Assembly: GCA_021816155.1 (NCBI GenBank)
Contig: JAKAZA010000008.1
Location: 1-50,376 of the forward strand
Reading direction: 5' to 3'
Length of the DNA stretch: 50,376 nucleotides
From: Pseudomonadota bacterium
GTDB lineage: Bacteria; Pseudomonadota; Alphaproteobacteria; Caulobacterales; Caulobacteraceae
The notes beneath the pieces were generated by a model. That model saw nothing but the letters and a program-made list of their open reading frames with translations. It searched no databases and had not been told where the DNA came from. The position numbers were made by a program, and so were the translations under genes. Shown here piece by piece: positions 36,040-44,376 of this stretch (its first letter is position 1; every line of letters starts with the position of its first letter).

Positions 36040-36654
36040 ATGAAGCTCTATGGCGCGCCGAAGCCGGCGCCGAACCCGCGCCGGGTGCGCATCTTCCTGG
36101 CCGAGAAGGGGATCGCGCTCGACGAGACGCCGATCGACCTGATGACGCGCGAGCACAAGTCGCCGGAGCACCTGGCGCGCAATTCGCTGGGCCAGGTGCC
36201 GACGCTCGTGCTCGACGACGGCACGGCGATCTCCGAGACCGTCGCCATCTGCCGCTACTTCGAGGAGACCCATCCCGAGCCGCCGCTGTTCGGCGCCACG
36301 CCAACCGAGAAGGCGCAGGTCGACATGTGGATCCGGCGCGTCGAGTTCCAGCTCATGCAGCCTGTCGGGATGTTCTGGCGACACGCCCATCCGCGCACGG
36401 CCGCGCTGATCCGTCAGTACAAGGACTTCGGCGAATCGAACCGCGCCACCTACGCGAACGCCCAGCGCTGGCTCGACCGCGAGATGGCCGACGGGCGCCC
36501 CTTCATCGCCGGCGAGCGCCTCACCATGGCGGACATCTGCGCGCTCTCCACGGTCGATTTCGCCCATTGGATAGGGCTCGACCTGGAGGCCGACGCGCCC
36601 CGCCTGTCGGCGTGGCACGAGCGGATGAAGGCTCGGCCGAGCGCGGAAGCCTGA
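36040..36654 (+). CDS. Glutathione S-transferase
   Basis: This 204-residue cytosolic protein has a thioredoxin-like N-terminus (KLYGAPKPAPNPRRVRIFLAE region), the SLGQVPTLVLDDG segment with cis-Pro, ISETVAICRYFEE, and a helical C-terminal domain ending with DICALSTVDFAHW. It is normal in length for the GST superfamily; the substrate is unknown. It lies 59 nt after the lyase gene on the same strand with GGGGAG before the ATG. Confidence 0.87.
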   Translation: MKLYGAPKPAPNPRRVRIFLAEKGIALDETPIDLMTREHKSPEHLARNSLGQVPTLVLDDGTAISETVAICRYFEETHPEPPLFGATPTEKAQVDMWIRRVEFQLMQPVGMFWRHAHPRTAALIRQYKDFGESNRATYANAQRWLDREMADGRPFIAGERLTMADICALSTVDFAHWIGLDLEADAPRLSAWHERMKARPSAEA

Positions 36655-36685
36655 CCGACCGGCGTCGCTCTCGACGCGGCGCCGA

Positions 36686-37831
36686 TCAGGCCGCCTTGCC
36701 GAAGCTAAGACCCTCGTAGCGGGCGAGGTGATGGTCGGTGTTGCCGAACTGGGCCTCGATCATCGTCGCGCGCTTGAAGTAGTGGCCGATCGCCATCTCG
36801 TCGGTCATGCCCATGCCGCCGTGCAGCTGGATGGCGTTCTGGCCGACGAAGCGGCAGGCGCGTCCTATCTGCACCTTCGCGGCCGACACCGCCTTCGCCC
36901 GCTCCGCAGCCGCCTCGACGAGGCGCACGTGCGCCATATAGGTCATCGAGACCGACTGCTCGAAGGCTATGAACATGTCGACCATCCGGTGCTGCAGCAC
37001 CTGGAACTGGCTGATCGGCTGGCCGAACTGCTTGCGCTGCTTGGTGTAGTCGACCGTGCCCTCGTGCAGCCTGCGCAGCACGCCGCAGGCCTCGGCGCAG
37101 ACCGCCGCGGTCGCCTCGTCGATCACCGCTTCGATCAGCGGCAGCGCCGCGCCTTCGGGTCCGATCAGAGCCTCGGCCCCGAGCTTCACGTTCTCGAAGC
37201 TGACCTCGGCGGCCCGCGCGCCATCGACGGTGGGATACTCGCGCATCGCCACCCCAGGCGCCTTCGCGTCGACGATGAACACCGAGACGCCGCCCTGGTC
37301 GCGCCGCGCGCCGCCGGTGCGGGCGGTGACGATCAGGTGGCTCGCCCAGGGCGCGCCCACCACCACCGCCTTCATGCCGTTCAGCACGTAGCCGGCGCCG
37401 TCCTTGCGGGCGGTGGTCGCCAGATCATGCCAGCAGTAGCGCCCCTGCGGCTCGGCGTACGCGAACGCGAACGTGGCCTGGCCGGCGACGATCCGGCCCA
37501 GCAGATCGCCTGCGGCTGCAGGCTTGGCGCGCTGCAGGAACCCTCCCGCGATCACCACGGTGGCGAGATACGGCTCTACGACGAGCGCCTTTCCCAGTTC
37601 CTCCATGATCACGAGCTGCTCGGTCGGTCCGCCGCCGAGCCCGCCGACGTCCTCCGGGAACGTCGCGCCCAGGATGCCGAGATCCTCGGCGAACGCCTTC
37701 CACACCTGCGGCCGCCATCCGGCCGCCGACTTGATCGCAGCGCGCCGCTGCTCGAAGGCGTAGTGATCGGACAGGTAGCTGGCGAGGCTGTCGCGCAGCA
37801 GCGTCTGCTCTTCGGTGAAGCTGAAGTTCAT
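36686..37831 (-). CDS. Acyl-CoA dehydrogenase (pair, downstream member)
   Basis: This 381-residue flavoenzyme has the acyl-CoA dehydrogenase fold: N-terminal helical EEQTLLRDSLASYLSDH, a middle beta domain (GYVLNGMKAVVVGAPWASHL), and C-terminal helices (GRACRFVGQNAIQLHGGMGMTDEMAIGHYFKRA). The usual C-terminal catalytic motif is replaced by MIEAQFGNTDHH. Such subunits often pair with a second subunit to form a heterotetramer in steroid or branched-chain degradation. It follows the partner gene by 52 nt on the same strand; AGGA precedes ATG 37831. Confidence 0.87.
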   Translation of the reverse strand: MNFSFTEEQTLLRDSLASYLSDHYAFEQRRAAIKSAAGWRPQVWKAFAEDLGILGATFPEDVGGLGGGPTEQLVIMEELGKALVVEPYLATVVIAGGFLQRAKPAAAGDLLGRIVAGQATFAFAYAEPQGRYCWHDLATTARKDGAGYVLNGMKAVVVGAPWASHLIVTARTGGARRDQGGVSVFIVDAKAPGVAMREYPTVDGARAAEVSFENVKLGAEALIGPEGAALPLIEAVIDEATAAVCAEACGVLRRLHEGTVDYTKQRKQFGQPISQFQVLQHRMVDMFIAFEQSVSMTYMAHVRLVEAAAERAKAVSAAKVQIGRACRFVGQNAIQLHGGMGMTDEMAIGHYFKRATMIEAQFGNTDHHLARYEGLSFGKAA

Positions 37832-37883
37832 CTGTCTTTCCTGAAGCGCCAATCCCTTGGGGGCGGCGACATGTTCGGTCGCG

Positions 37884-39089
37884 TTAGAGCCCCAAGACCA
37901 TCTTGGCGATGATGTTGCGCTGGATCTCGTTGGAGCCGCCGTAGATCGAGGTCTTGCGGGTGTTGAAGTACTCGCCCGCGGCGCCGCGGGCCTCGACTGG
38001 GCCGATCGCGGCGGCGTTGTGAGGCAGGCCCAGCAGGTGCGGGGCGCCGTAGTGTCCGGCAGCCTCCAGCGTCAGCTCGGTCAGCCGCTGCTGGATCTCA
38101 GTGCCCTTGATCTTGAGGATCGAGCTCTCAGGGCCCGGCCCTTCGCCGGAGCTCTCGCCGGCCAGGGTGCGCAATTCGGTGAACTCGAGCGCGGTCAGAT
38201 CGATCTCGAGCTCGGCCAGCTTTCGCCGGAAGAAGGCGTCGTCGATCAGCGCGCCACCCACGTCGCTGGCCTCGGTGGCCGCCATGCCGCGCAACTTCTC
38301 GAGCTGGCGCTTGGAAACCGCAACGCCCGCGATCCCGCTGCGCTCGTGCTGCAGCAGCGCCTTGGCGCAGGTCCAGCCCTTGTTCTCCTCGTAGACGCGG
38401 TTCTCCACCGGCACCTTCACGTTGTCGAGGAAGACGTCGTTGACCTCGTGGCCGCCCTCCAGCGTGATGATCGGGCGCACGGTGACGCCTGGCGACTTCA
38501 TGTCGATCAGGAGGAAGCTGATGCCCGCCTGGGGCTTGGCGGTCGGGTCGGTGCGGACGAGGAAGAAGCCCCAGTCGGCGAACTGCGCCATGGTGGTCCA
38601 GGTCTTCTGGCCGTTGACCAGGTAATACTCCTTGCCGTCGTCGCCGGTGATCCGCTCCGCACGGGTCTTCAGCGAGGCGAGGTCCGAGCCGGAGCCCGGC
38701 TCCGAGTAACCCTGGCACCACCACACGTTGCCAGCGAGGATGTCGGGCAGGAAGCGCTCGCGCTGCTCTTCGCTCCCGAACGTGTAGAGCACCGGCGCCA
38801 GCATGTTGAGGCCGAACGGCGGGATCGAGAGCACGTCGGCGCGCGCCTGCTCCTCCGACCAGATGTACTTCTGCGTCGGCGTCCAGCTCGTGCCCCCGTA
38901 CTGCACGGGCCACGAAGGCGCGGCCCAGCCCTTGGCCGCCAGCACCTTCTGCCAGCCCAGGATGTCCTCCTTGCTGAACGCCTCTCCGCGCTCGCTCTTT
39001 TCGCGCAGGTGCGCCGGATAGGCCTCGGCCAAGAACCGCCGCACCTCCGCCTGGAACTTCAGGTCCTCGGGCGAGAAGTCGAGATCCAT
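37884..39089 (-). CDS. Acyl-CoA dehydrogenase (pair, upstream member)
   Basis: This 401-residue flavoenzyme has the acyl-CoA dehydrogenase fold: WCQGYSEPGSGSDLASLKTRA with the FAD-binding loop, ITGDDGKEYYLVNGQKTWTT, and the C-terminal SIYGGSNEIQRNIIAKMVLGL. The usual catalytic Glu of Y-E-G is Gly here (YGG), so the base may come from another position or the partner subunit. It opens substrates by alpha,beta-dehydrogenation of a CoA ester. ATG 39089 follows GGAGGATTTGC. Confidence 0.9.
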   Translation of the reverse strand: MDLDFSPEDLKFQAEVRRFLAEAYPAHLREKSERGEAFSKEDILGWQKVLAAKGWAAPSWPVQYGGTSWTPTQKYIWSEEQARADVLSIPPFGLNMLAPVLYTFGSEEQRERFLPDILAGNVWWCQGYSEPGSGSDLASLKTRAERITGDDGKEYYLVNGQKTWTTMAQFADWGFFLVRTDPTAKPQAGISFLLIDMKSPGVTVRPIITLEGGHEVNDVFLDNVKVPVENRVYEENKGWTCAKALLQHERSGIAGVAVSKRQLEKLRGMAATEASDVGGALIDDAFFRRKLAELEIDLTALEFTELRTLAGESSGEGPGPESSILKIKGTEIQQRLTELTLEAAGHYGAPHLLGLPHNAAAIGPVEARGAAGEYFNTRKTSIYGGSNEIQRNIIAKMVLGL

Positions 39090-39195
39090 GCAAATCCTCC
39101 GTCGGCCGCCGCTACCGGCAGGCCCGTCCGTCTTCAACGGCGACGTACATATGAGAAGACGCGCCCGCGGTCGAGGCGCGCGGCAAGGGGTTTTC

Positions 39196-39239
39196 GGGCG
39201 GCGGCGCACGGAGGATGTTGGGGAGGCGCGCCGCCGCCC
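39196..39239 (-). terminator. 12-bp GC hairpin after the small secreted ORF
   Basis: GGGCGGCGGCGC (39196-39207) pairs with GCGCCGCCGCCC (39228-39239). On the minus strand it follows the 39248 stop and is followed by GAAAACCCC, not T-rich. It may end that gene or insulate it from the acyl-CoA dehydrogenase genes. Confidence 0.45.
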
Positions 39240-39247
39240 CGCCCGCT

Positions 39248-39511
39248 TCAGCGGATCGAACTGGAGGCGCCGCACGAGGCCGACGCCGCTTCGGTGGCGA
39301 CAAGCGCATGGCGCAGGCCGTCGCGCTCGGCGGTGAGGTGCGCGACCTCGTCCGGGCCGGCGTGATCGGCGCGCTCAGCTTGCGCGATGTGAGCATGCCG
39401 AGACAGTGGTTGGCGGCGAGGAACTGGGCGTCGCTGAGCGGGCGCCGCGACGGCGCCGGCCCCGGATACGACGACGCTCGCGGCCGCGAGGAACGCGGAG
39501 ACAGGACGCAT
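39248..39511 (-). CDS. Possible small secreted protein, perhaps frame-decayed
   Basis: An 87-codon frame starts with a Sec-like signal peptide (MRPVSAFLAAASVVVSGAGA, then VAA) behind GGGAGAAG at a good distance. After about residue 25 it becomes Arg/His-rich and then helical (HLTAERDGLRHALVATE). Another minus-strand frame over the same bases reads LSDAQFLAANHCLG, which looks more protein-like, so a frameshift is possible. Function unknown. Confidence 0.4.
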   Translation of the reverse strand: MRPVSAFLAAASVVVSGAGAVAAPAQRRPVPRRQPLSRHAHIAQAERADHAGPDEVAHLTAERDGLRHALVATEAASASCGASSSIR

Positions 39512-39572
39512 GTGGCTTCTCCCGTGCTGCCACGCCACTGAATGCTGCGCGGATCAGCGGAACGCCAGTTAA

Positions 39573-39602
39573 ATTGAGTACAGGTTATTCAATTGACTCA
39601 AT
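39573..39602. promoter_or_regulatory. AT-rich inverted repeat ATTGAGT / ACTCAAT
   Basis: ATTGAGT (39573-39579) and ACTCAAT (39596-39602) are perfect 7-bp arms 16 nt apart, with a TCAATTGA palindrome (39589-39596) at the right edge. The patch is AT-rich in a GC-rich genome and lies between the small secreted ORF and the DUF1289 gene. It may be a promoter/operator. Confidence 0.4.
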
Positions 39603-39706
39603 GTCATTTTCCGACCCAAGCAAATCGGAAGCAGACAACAAGCGGGCGCCCGCTCGCCGCCCCACGACGCTTGCGGCGCCGACCAGGAAGGGGCATTTGC
39701 GCCGGC

Positions 39707-39916
39707 GTGGACAAGTCTCCGCCCCCGATCGCCACGCCCTGCGTGAAGGTCTGCGTCGTCGACGGCGAAAGCGGGCTGTGCCTCGGCTGCCAGCGAACGC
39801 TGGCCGAGGTGGCCGGCTGGTCGCGCTTCAGCGATGCGGAGCGGGCCGAGATCATGGCCGCCCTGCCGGCGCGCCGCAGCCGCATCCGCCCGGACAAGCT
39901 TGCGCTGTTCCGCTGA
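39707..39916 (+). CDS. DUF1289 family small protein
   Basis: This 69-residue protein has the DUF1289 pattern: TPCVKVCVVDGESGLCLGCQ, then EVAGWSRFSDAERAEIMAAL. The four cysteines suggest a metal-binding site, but the role is unknown. A GTG start at 39707 is preferred as the domain begins at once; AAGGGG lies 12 nt upstream. An ATG farther upstream (39593) would overlap the inverted repeat and add a low-complexity Arg-rich stretch. Confidence 0.8.
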   Translation: MDKSPPPIATPCVKVCVVDGESGLCLGCQRTLAEVAGWSRFSDAERAEIMAALPARRSRIRPDKLALFR

Positions 39917-39936
39917 TCCAAGCAGCGGCCGAATCG

Positions 39937-39965
39937 TTCACGCGTTGCAAACCGCTCGCCCGCTA
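39937..39965 (+). promoter_or_regulatory. TTCAC-N20-GCTA promoter-like element
   Basis: TTCAC and GCTA are 20 nt apart, the same spacing as in sites 1 and 2, but with no GTGAA arm. It lies upstream of the retropepsin-like gene. A chance match is possible. Confidence 0.25.
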
Positions 39966-40024
39966 GGCTTGCGCGAACGGTCGCCGGAAGCGCGGCCGAA
40001 GGGAAGGCCCGGAAAGGCGGCTGG

Positions 40025-40555
40025 ATGGTGCGGTTCATCGTCATCGGCTTGAGCGGCGCGCTGATCGCCGCAGGAGCCGCCGTCGGACTGAACATGTTCA
40101 GCGCGGCGCAGGAGGCCGCCTTCGCTTCGCCCCACCCCGCCGCCATGATCGCTTCGGCCGCCTCGACGCCCGCGCCCACGATGGGCTACGGCGAGGCCTC
40201 GATCGCCAAGTCGCCCGACGGCCACTTCTGGGCCGACGCCACGGTGAACGGGCGCCCCGTCCATTTCCTCGTCGACACCGGCGCCACCGCCGTCGCGCTG
40301 ACCGCCGCCGATGCGCGCAATCTCGGCATCGACACCGCCAGCCTGACCTACAGCTACACGGTGCAGACTGCGAACGGCACGGCGCACGCGGCCCCGGTGA
40401 AGCTTTCCATGGTCTCCGTCGGTCGCGCCGAGGTGCCCGACGTCGACGCCTTCGTCATCGACGGCGGCCTGGAGACCTCGCTCCTCGGCATGACCTACCT
40501 CGGCCGCCTCTCCAAATTCGAAGCCACCCGGAACGCGCTGGTTCTGAAGAGCTAG
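40025..40555 (+). CDS. Retropepsin-like aspartic protease (TIGR02281 type)
   Basis: This 176-residue protein has an N-terminal membrane anchor (about residues 4-24) and a retropepsin domain with the active-site motif FLVDTGATAVALT (Asp about residue 84), KLSMVSVGRAEVPDVDAFVIDG, and LLGMTYLGRLSKFE near the end. This is the usual form of small, membrane-anchored single-domain proteases in proteobacteria that likely dimerise. It should act at the periplasmic face. GGAAAGG precedes the ATG. Confidence 0.88.
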   Translation: MVRFIVIGLSGALIAAGAAVGLNMFSAAQEAAFASPHPAAMIASAASTPAPTMGYGEASIAKSPDGHFWADATVNGRPVHFLVDTGATAVALTAADARNLGIDTASLTYSYTVQTANGTAHAAPVKLSMVSVGRAEVPDVDAFVIDGGLETSLLGMTYLGRLSKFEATRNALVLKS

Positions 40556-40627
40556 CGCGCCCGTCTCGCGCCCCTTGCGTTCTGCATCGGCTGGCCGACT
40601 ATGGCTCAGCTATAGGTGGAGGGACGG

Positions 40628-41553
40628 ATGCGGACGATTCTCGCGATGATCGCGGCTGCGGCGGCCTGGACGGGACTCGCAACCACGGTCGCGGCGTCTC
40701 CAGCCGCCGGTTCGCGATCTCCGTCCCTGCAGCTGCCGATCGAGCAGGTCGGACCTACCGTGGCGAGCAACCCGGATTGGGTCAAACGGCCGACCGGCGA
40801 GGAGGTGGCGAACTACTATCCGCCCGTCGCATCCGTCGTCGGCGTGAGTGGTCACGTCACCATACAGTGCGCGGTGCAGACAACGGGGTTCCTCGCCAAC
40901 TGCAGAATCCTCGCAGAAACACCTGCGGGCATGGGGTTTGGCGACGCCGCGTTGGCCATGGCGAAACTGTTCCAGATGAAGCCAATGACGGTCAACGGCC
41001 AGCCGGTTGCGGGCGGCGAGGTCGTCATCCCGATAGGGTTCCAGATGCCGCGGCCAGCCGGAGACGACGCGCCGCTGTCGCTGCCAGGCCCGGAGCCGAC
41101 AGCGCACGCGCTCGTCCTGGCTCACCAGATCTCAGCCGCAACTATCGGCGACGGGTCGACCCTAGCCGCCAACATGCGCGCTTCACTCGGGGCGCGGTTT
41201 GCAGACACAGCTCTGACCGAACAGGAGCAAGCAGCATCGACAACTACGTGGCCGCGGCTCGCCGCAACGTCGCCAAATGGATCGACGTGGATGCCCGAAT
41301 CCTGGCCCGCTTCTACAGCGAGGACCAGCTGACAAAGATGGCGGCGTTTTTCGCCACGCCGGCCGGAAGGGCCTGGGCGAGCCCACCGCAGGGCCTGAGC
41401 GCCGCCATGGCGACCGCGAGCCAGCAGTTCTGGACCAGGGTTGAATCGGCGGCCGGGCAAGGCTTTTGCGCTGACTGCGCTGCGCCGGCGCCGACGGGCG
41501 CAGCGGGGAACGGTCCCTCGACACCACCGACCAAAGGCGGAACTAAGGGCTGA
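40628..41553 (+). pseudogene. TonB-C/DUF2059-like periplasmic protein with apparent frameshift
   Basis: The gene starts at ATG 40628 after GGAGGGACGG, with a Sec signal peptide and a TonB C-terminal-type domain (about residues 55-145, GVSGHVTIQCAVQTTG and PVAGGEVVIPIGFQ). Around 41219-41240 the reading frame changes by -1. The upstream frame reads on to 41332 with no protein-like sequence, while another frame takes over with SIDNYVAAARRNVAKW and ILARFYSEDQLTKMAAFFATPAGRA (a DUF2059-like end) to 41553. Either a true frameshift or a sequencing error. It meets the DUF3857 gene tail to tail, overlapping by 11 nt. Confidence 0.7.
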
Positions 41554-44290
41554 CCCCCATGCGGGCGAAATCGGCAGCGATGCGGGGGTCCTGCGCCTCG
41601 GCCGCAGCCATGTCGGCGCGGCCGCGTCGCGCCTCTCCCTGCCGCAGCTCGGCCAAGCCGCGCCCGTACATTGACCAAGTCTGGGTTGGCGCGGCGTCCA
41701 GCGCGGCGGTGTAGTCGCGCACGGCGTCGACATAGCGTCCCAGGCGCAGCTCGACGAAGCCCCGGCTGTCCAGGTAGGCCGGCACGCCCGGCGACAGCTT
41801 GAGCGCCGTCGTGCAATCAGCCATGGCCGCCTGAAGATCGCGGCCTGTTTTGGCCCGCACCCAGCATCGGTCGTTGTAGAGTTCGGCCGAAGGATTCCGA
41901 GCTAGGAGCTTGTCGATGATCGACAGGGCGGCGTCGCGGCGCCCTGCCTCATCGAACGCCCACGCCTCCTCGATGCTCAGGTTCGCGCCCTCGAGCGCGC
42001 CCCTTTCCGCCGCGGCGAAGTCCAGCTGCGCCGAGGCGGTCTCGCCGCGCAGCAGGTGGAGCCGCGCACGCGCAACCAGCGCCATGACGTCCTTCGGATT
42101 CGCCTTCAGCGCGCGATCGAAATCGCCAAGCGCGAGATCGAACTGGCCGTTGGCGGCATGCGCGACGCCGAGGTTGTAGGCGTATTCCGAGGTCTTCGGA
42201 TCGAGCTTGGCGGCCTGGGCGAAATCCGAGGCCGCATGAACATAGTCGTGGCGATTGAGAAACATCGCGCCGCGCAGGTCGAAGCCTACAGCGTTCGTCG
42301 GCGGCGGCTCAGCGACCGGCGAGCCCTGCTCGGTGAGCGCGGGCAACGGGGCGGAGCGTTCGATCGTCACGTCGACCGACGACAGCTTGCGCAGCGCAGC
42401 GGCGTCCGCCTCGGCTTCGGCGGCCGGAAATTCGGGCGCCAGGCTCTGGTCGGTCGCTACCATGGTGACGACGCCGTTCGCCATCCGCGTTCGCCGCTGG
42501 TAGCGCACGCTGGCGATCGTGACGTCCACGTCCTGCGCCTCCGCCACGCCGAACCCCGCGCCTTTGTCGGGCAGGGTCAGAACGACGGTCCACTGATTGA
42601 AGGTCGGATAGCTGACGCTGAACGGCGCGTTCTGTTCGGGGCCAGGATCACGATTGAATGACGGGTCGAACCCCAAGCTGCTGTCGCCGATCTGATACGA
42701 TTCGACCGGTCCGTTCTTTACCCAACCCGGTCGGCCTGCCCCATCCATCGTCAGGCGAATCTCGCGGGTGGCGTCGTCGAACGTGAAATCGACGCCCTTA
42801 ATGTCGACCCAGGGCAGGCTGGTGCGCCAGTAGCTGCGCAGACGCCGATCCGCCTCGTCCTGGCCTGCCGCCGTCAGCGCCATGTGCCACATCACGGCAA
42901 GGTCGCCGCGGTAAAGGTGCTCCGCGCGCACCTTGGCAGGCGCCTCGACGCCGGCGGACGCGTTGATCCTGAGCGTGCTCTCGAACGCTGGGCGCGCGAG
43001 CGGCGGCGGGACCAGGCGCACCAGACGCGCGCCCGACGATTGGATCGGCAGGCCCCAATGAAAATCTGGCGTCTGGATGTCGTCCAGGGCGCGATCGCCC
43101 TGGCGCGTGCCGTCGAGCCAATAGTCCTTGCCGTCGATACGGGCGCGCACCAGGACGTGGTCGAAGGCGAGGGTCGGCAGGCGCTGATCGAGCCCATCGC
43201 CATCGGTGGTGTTGACCATCACCGGCTCGGCCTCGATACCCAGCTGGCGCAACAGCGCGACCAGCATCACGCTTTTGCCCTTGCAGTCGCCAAACCGACG
43301 CTTCCAGGTGACGTCGGCGTCGGCCGGCGTATAGCCGCCGAGGTTGAGACCGATGAACACGTAGCGCACCTTGTCCTGGACGAGTCGCAGCGCCGCTTCG
43401 GCCCTCACCTTCGGGTCGCTCGACGACGCGGCGATCCGCGCGGCCTCCCGCCTCAGCGGCGACGTCGGCGCCAGCGTTTCGGCCTTCGCGTATAGCGGGG
43501 CCATCAAGGCGGAGACCGCCGCCCAGTCGCGGAACTGGGTGAACTCCACCTCGTCAAGATCGCTGAAGCGCGCCGGGGCGTCCCGCGGCGGCTGGGGCGA
43601 CTCGTAGTTCTTCAGGTCGAGCGTGAGATCGGTCCCGGCGGGAGACTGCCGCACCGTGGGCGGCGGCGTTCCTTCGGTGGCGCGCCAGCGGATCGGCTTG
43701 CTGCTCGGCCACAGCACGCGCAGCCGCATCCGGTCGGCGACGCCGACGGCGCGGATCGGGATGACCGTTTGCGACAGGCCCCTCATCACCGGGTCCTGGC
43801 GCTTCAGCGTGAAGGCGAAGTCGATGATGTCGCCCACCCGCACGCCCTCCGGCTGAATCATGGCCGTGAGGCGACCATCGATCATGGCGAGATCGAGGTT
43901 CTGCTCGCGCCGGATCACCGTCACCTTCTTGCCGCCAGCCAGCAGGTCGATCACGCGGGCGCCGCGAATGATCTCGAAGCGATGCAGGATGATCGTCTCG
44001 GTCTGCGGATCCCAGGTGGGCGACAGCGCTCCGACGATGGGCAGGGCGCTGGCCGACTCGATACGGAACTCGCTCTCCGAGTAGAATTCATCGCCATCCG
44101 GTCCGAAGCGGGCCTGATTGTCGGCCAGCAACACTTTGACGGCGGCGGCGTTGTCGCCAGGCTTCGGCGTGAGGTCCGGCCGCGGGGCCGGTTGAACCCA
44201 GGTCGCGGGCGGCGCGTACAGGGGCTCGTCGGCGGCGAACGCCATCCCTGCCCAGAGCGCGCCTGCCAGCGCTATCAACGTCTTGAGCAA
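41543..44290 (-). CDS. DUF3857/transglutaminase-like protein with C-terminal TPR repeats
   Basis: This 915-residue protein has a signal peptide (LLKTLIALAGALWAGMAFA), a DUF3857 domain (about 55-215), and a transglutaminase-like domain (about 255-350) with the Cys in KRRFGDCKGKSVML, the His in AFDHVLVRARIDG and the Asp in YWLDGT. A beta-rich region follows, then TPR repeats from about residue 640 (YAYNLGVAHAANGQFDLALG). It is probably periplasmic, with unknown substrate. A TTG start at 44290 after GGGGGAG fits the signal peptide; starts further upstream would overlap the AlkD gene. Confidence 0.82.
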   Translation of the reverse strand: MLKTLIALAGALWAGMAFAADEPLYAPPATWVQPAPRPDLTPKPGDNAAAVKVLLADNQARFGPDGDEFYSESEFRIESASALPIVGALSPTWDPQTETIILHRFEIIRGARVIDLLAGGKKVTVIRREQNLDLAMIDGRLTAMIQPEGVRVGDIIDFAFTLKRQDPVMRGLSQTVIPIRAVGVADRMRLRVLWPSSKPIRWRATEGTPPPTVRQSPAGTDLTLDLKNYESPQPPRDAPARFSDLDEVEFTQFRDWAAVSALMAPLYAKAETLAPTSPLRREAARIAASSSDPKVRAEAALRLVQDKVRYVFIGLNLGGYTPADADVTWKRRFGDCKGKSVMLVALLRQLGIEAEPVMVNTTDGDGLDQRLPTLAFDHVLVRARIDGKDYWLDGTRQGDRALDDIQTPDFHWGLPIQSSGARLVRLVPPPLARPAFESTLRINASAGVEAPAKVRAEHLYRGDLAVMWHMALTAAGQDEADRRLRSYWRTSLPWVDIKGVDFTFDDATREIRLTMDGAGRPGWVKNGPVESYQIGDSSLGFDPSFNRDPGPEQNAPFSVSYPTFNQWTVVLTLPDKGAGFGVAEAQDVDVTIASVRYQRRTRMANGVVTMVATDQSLAPEFPAAEAEADAAALRKLSSVDVTIERSAPLPALTEQGSPVAEPPPTNAVGFDLRGAMFLNRHDYVHAASDFAQAAKLDPKTSEYAYNLGVAHAANGQFDLALGDFDRALKANPKDVMALVARARLHLLRGETASAQLDFAAAERGALEGANLSIEEAWAFDEAGRRDAALSIIDKLLARNPSAELYNDRCWVRAKTGRDLQAAMADCTTALKLSPGVPAYLDSRGFVELRLGRYVDAVRDYTAALDAAPTQTWSMYGRGLAELRQGEARRGRADMAAAEAQDPRIAADFARMGVSP

Positions 44291-44376
44291 CGCCCCGCTC
44301 CCCCTGCCCACCGCGTGCGCGGTTAGCGCGCCGATCCGCGCGCCCGCAACCTGGGCGAGCGTGATGAGCCCGCGCC

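Noticed and set aside
39112-39396. Alternative minus-strand frame overlapping the small secreted ORF
   Set aside because: No start signal and mostly low-complexity Arg/Pro sequence; used only as a hint for a possible frameshift.
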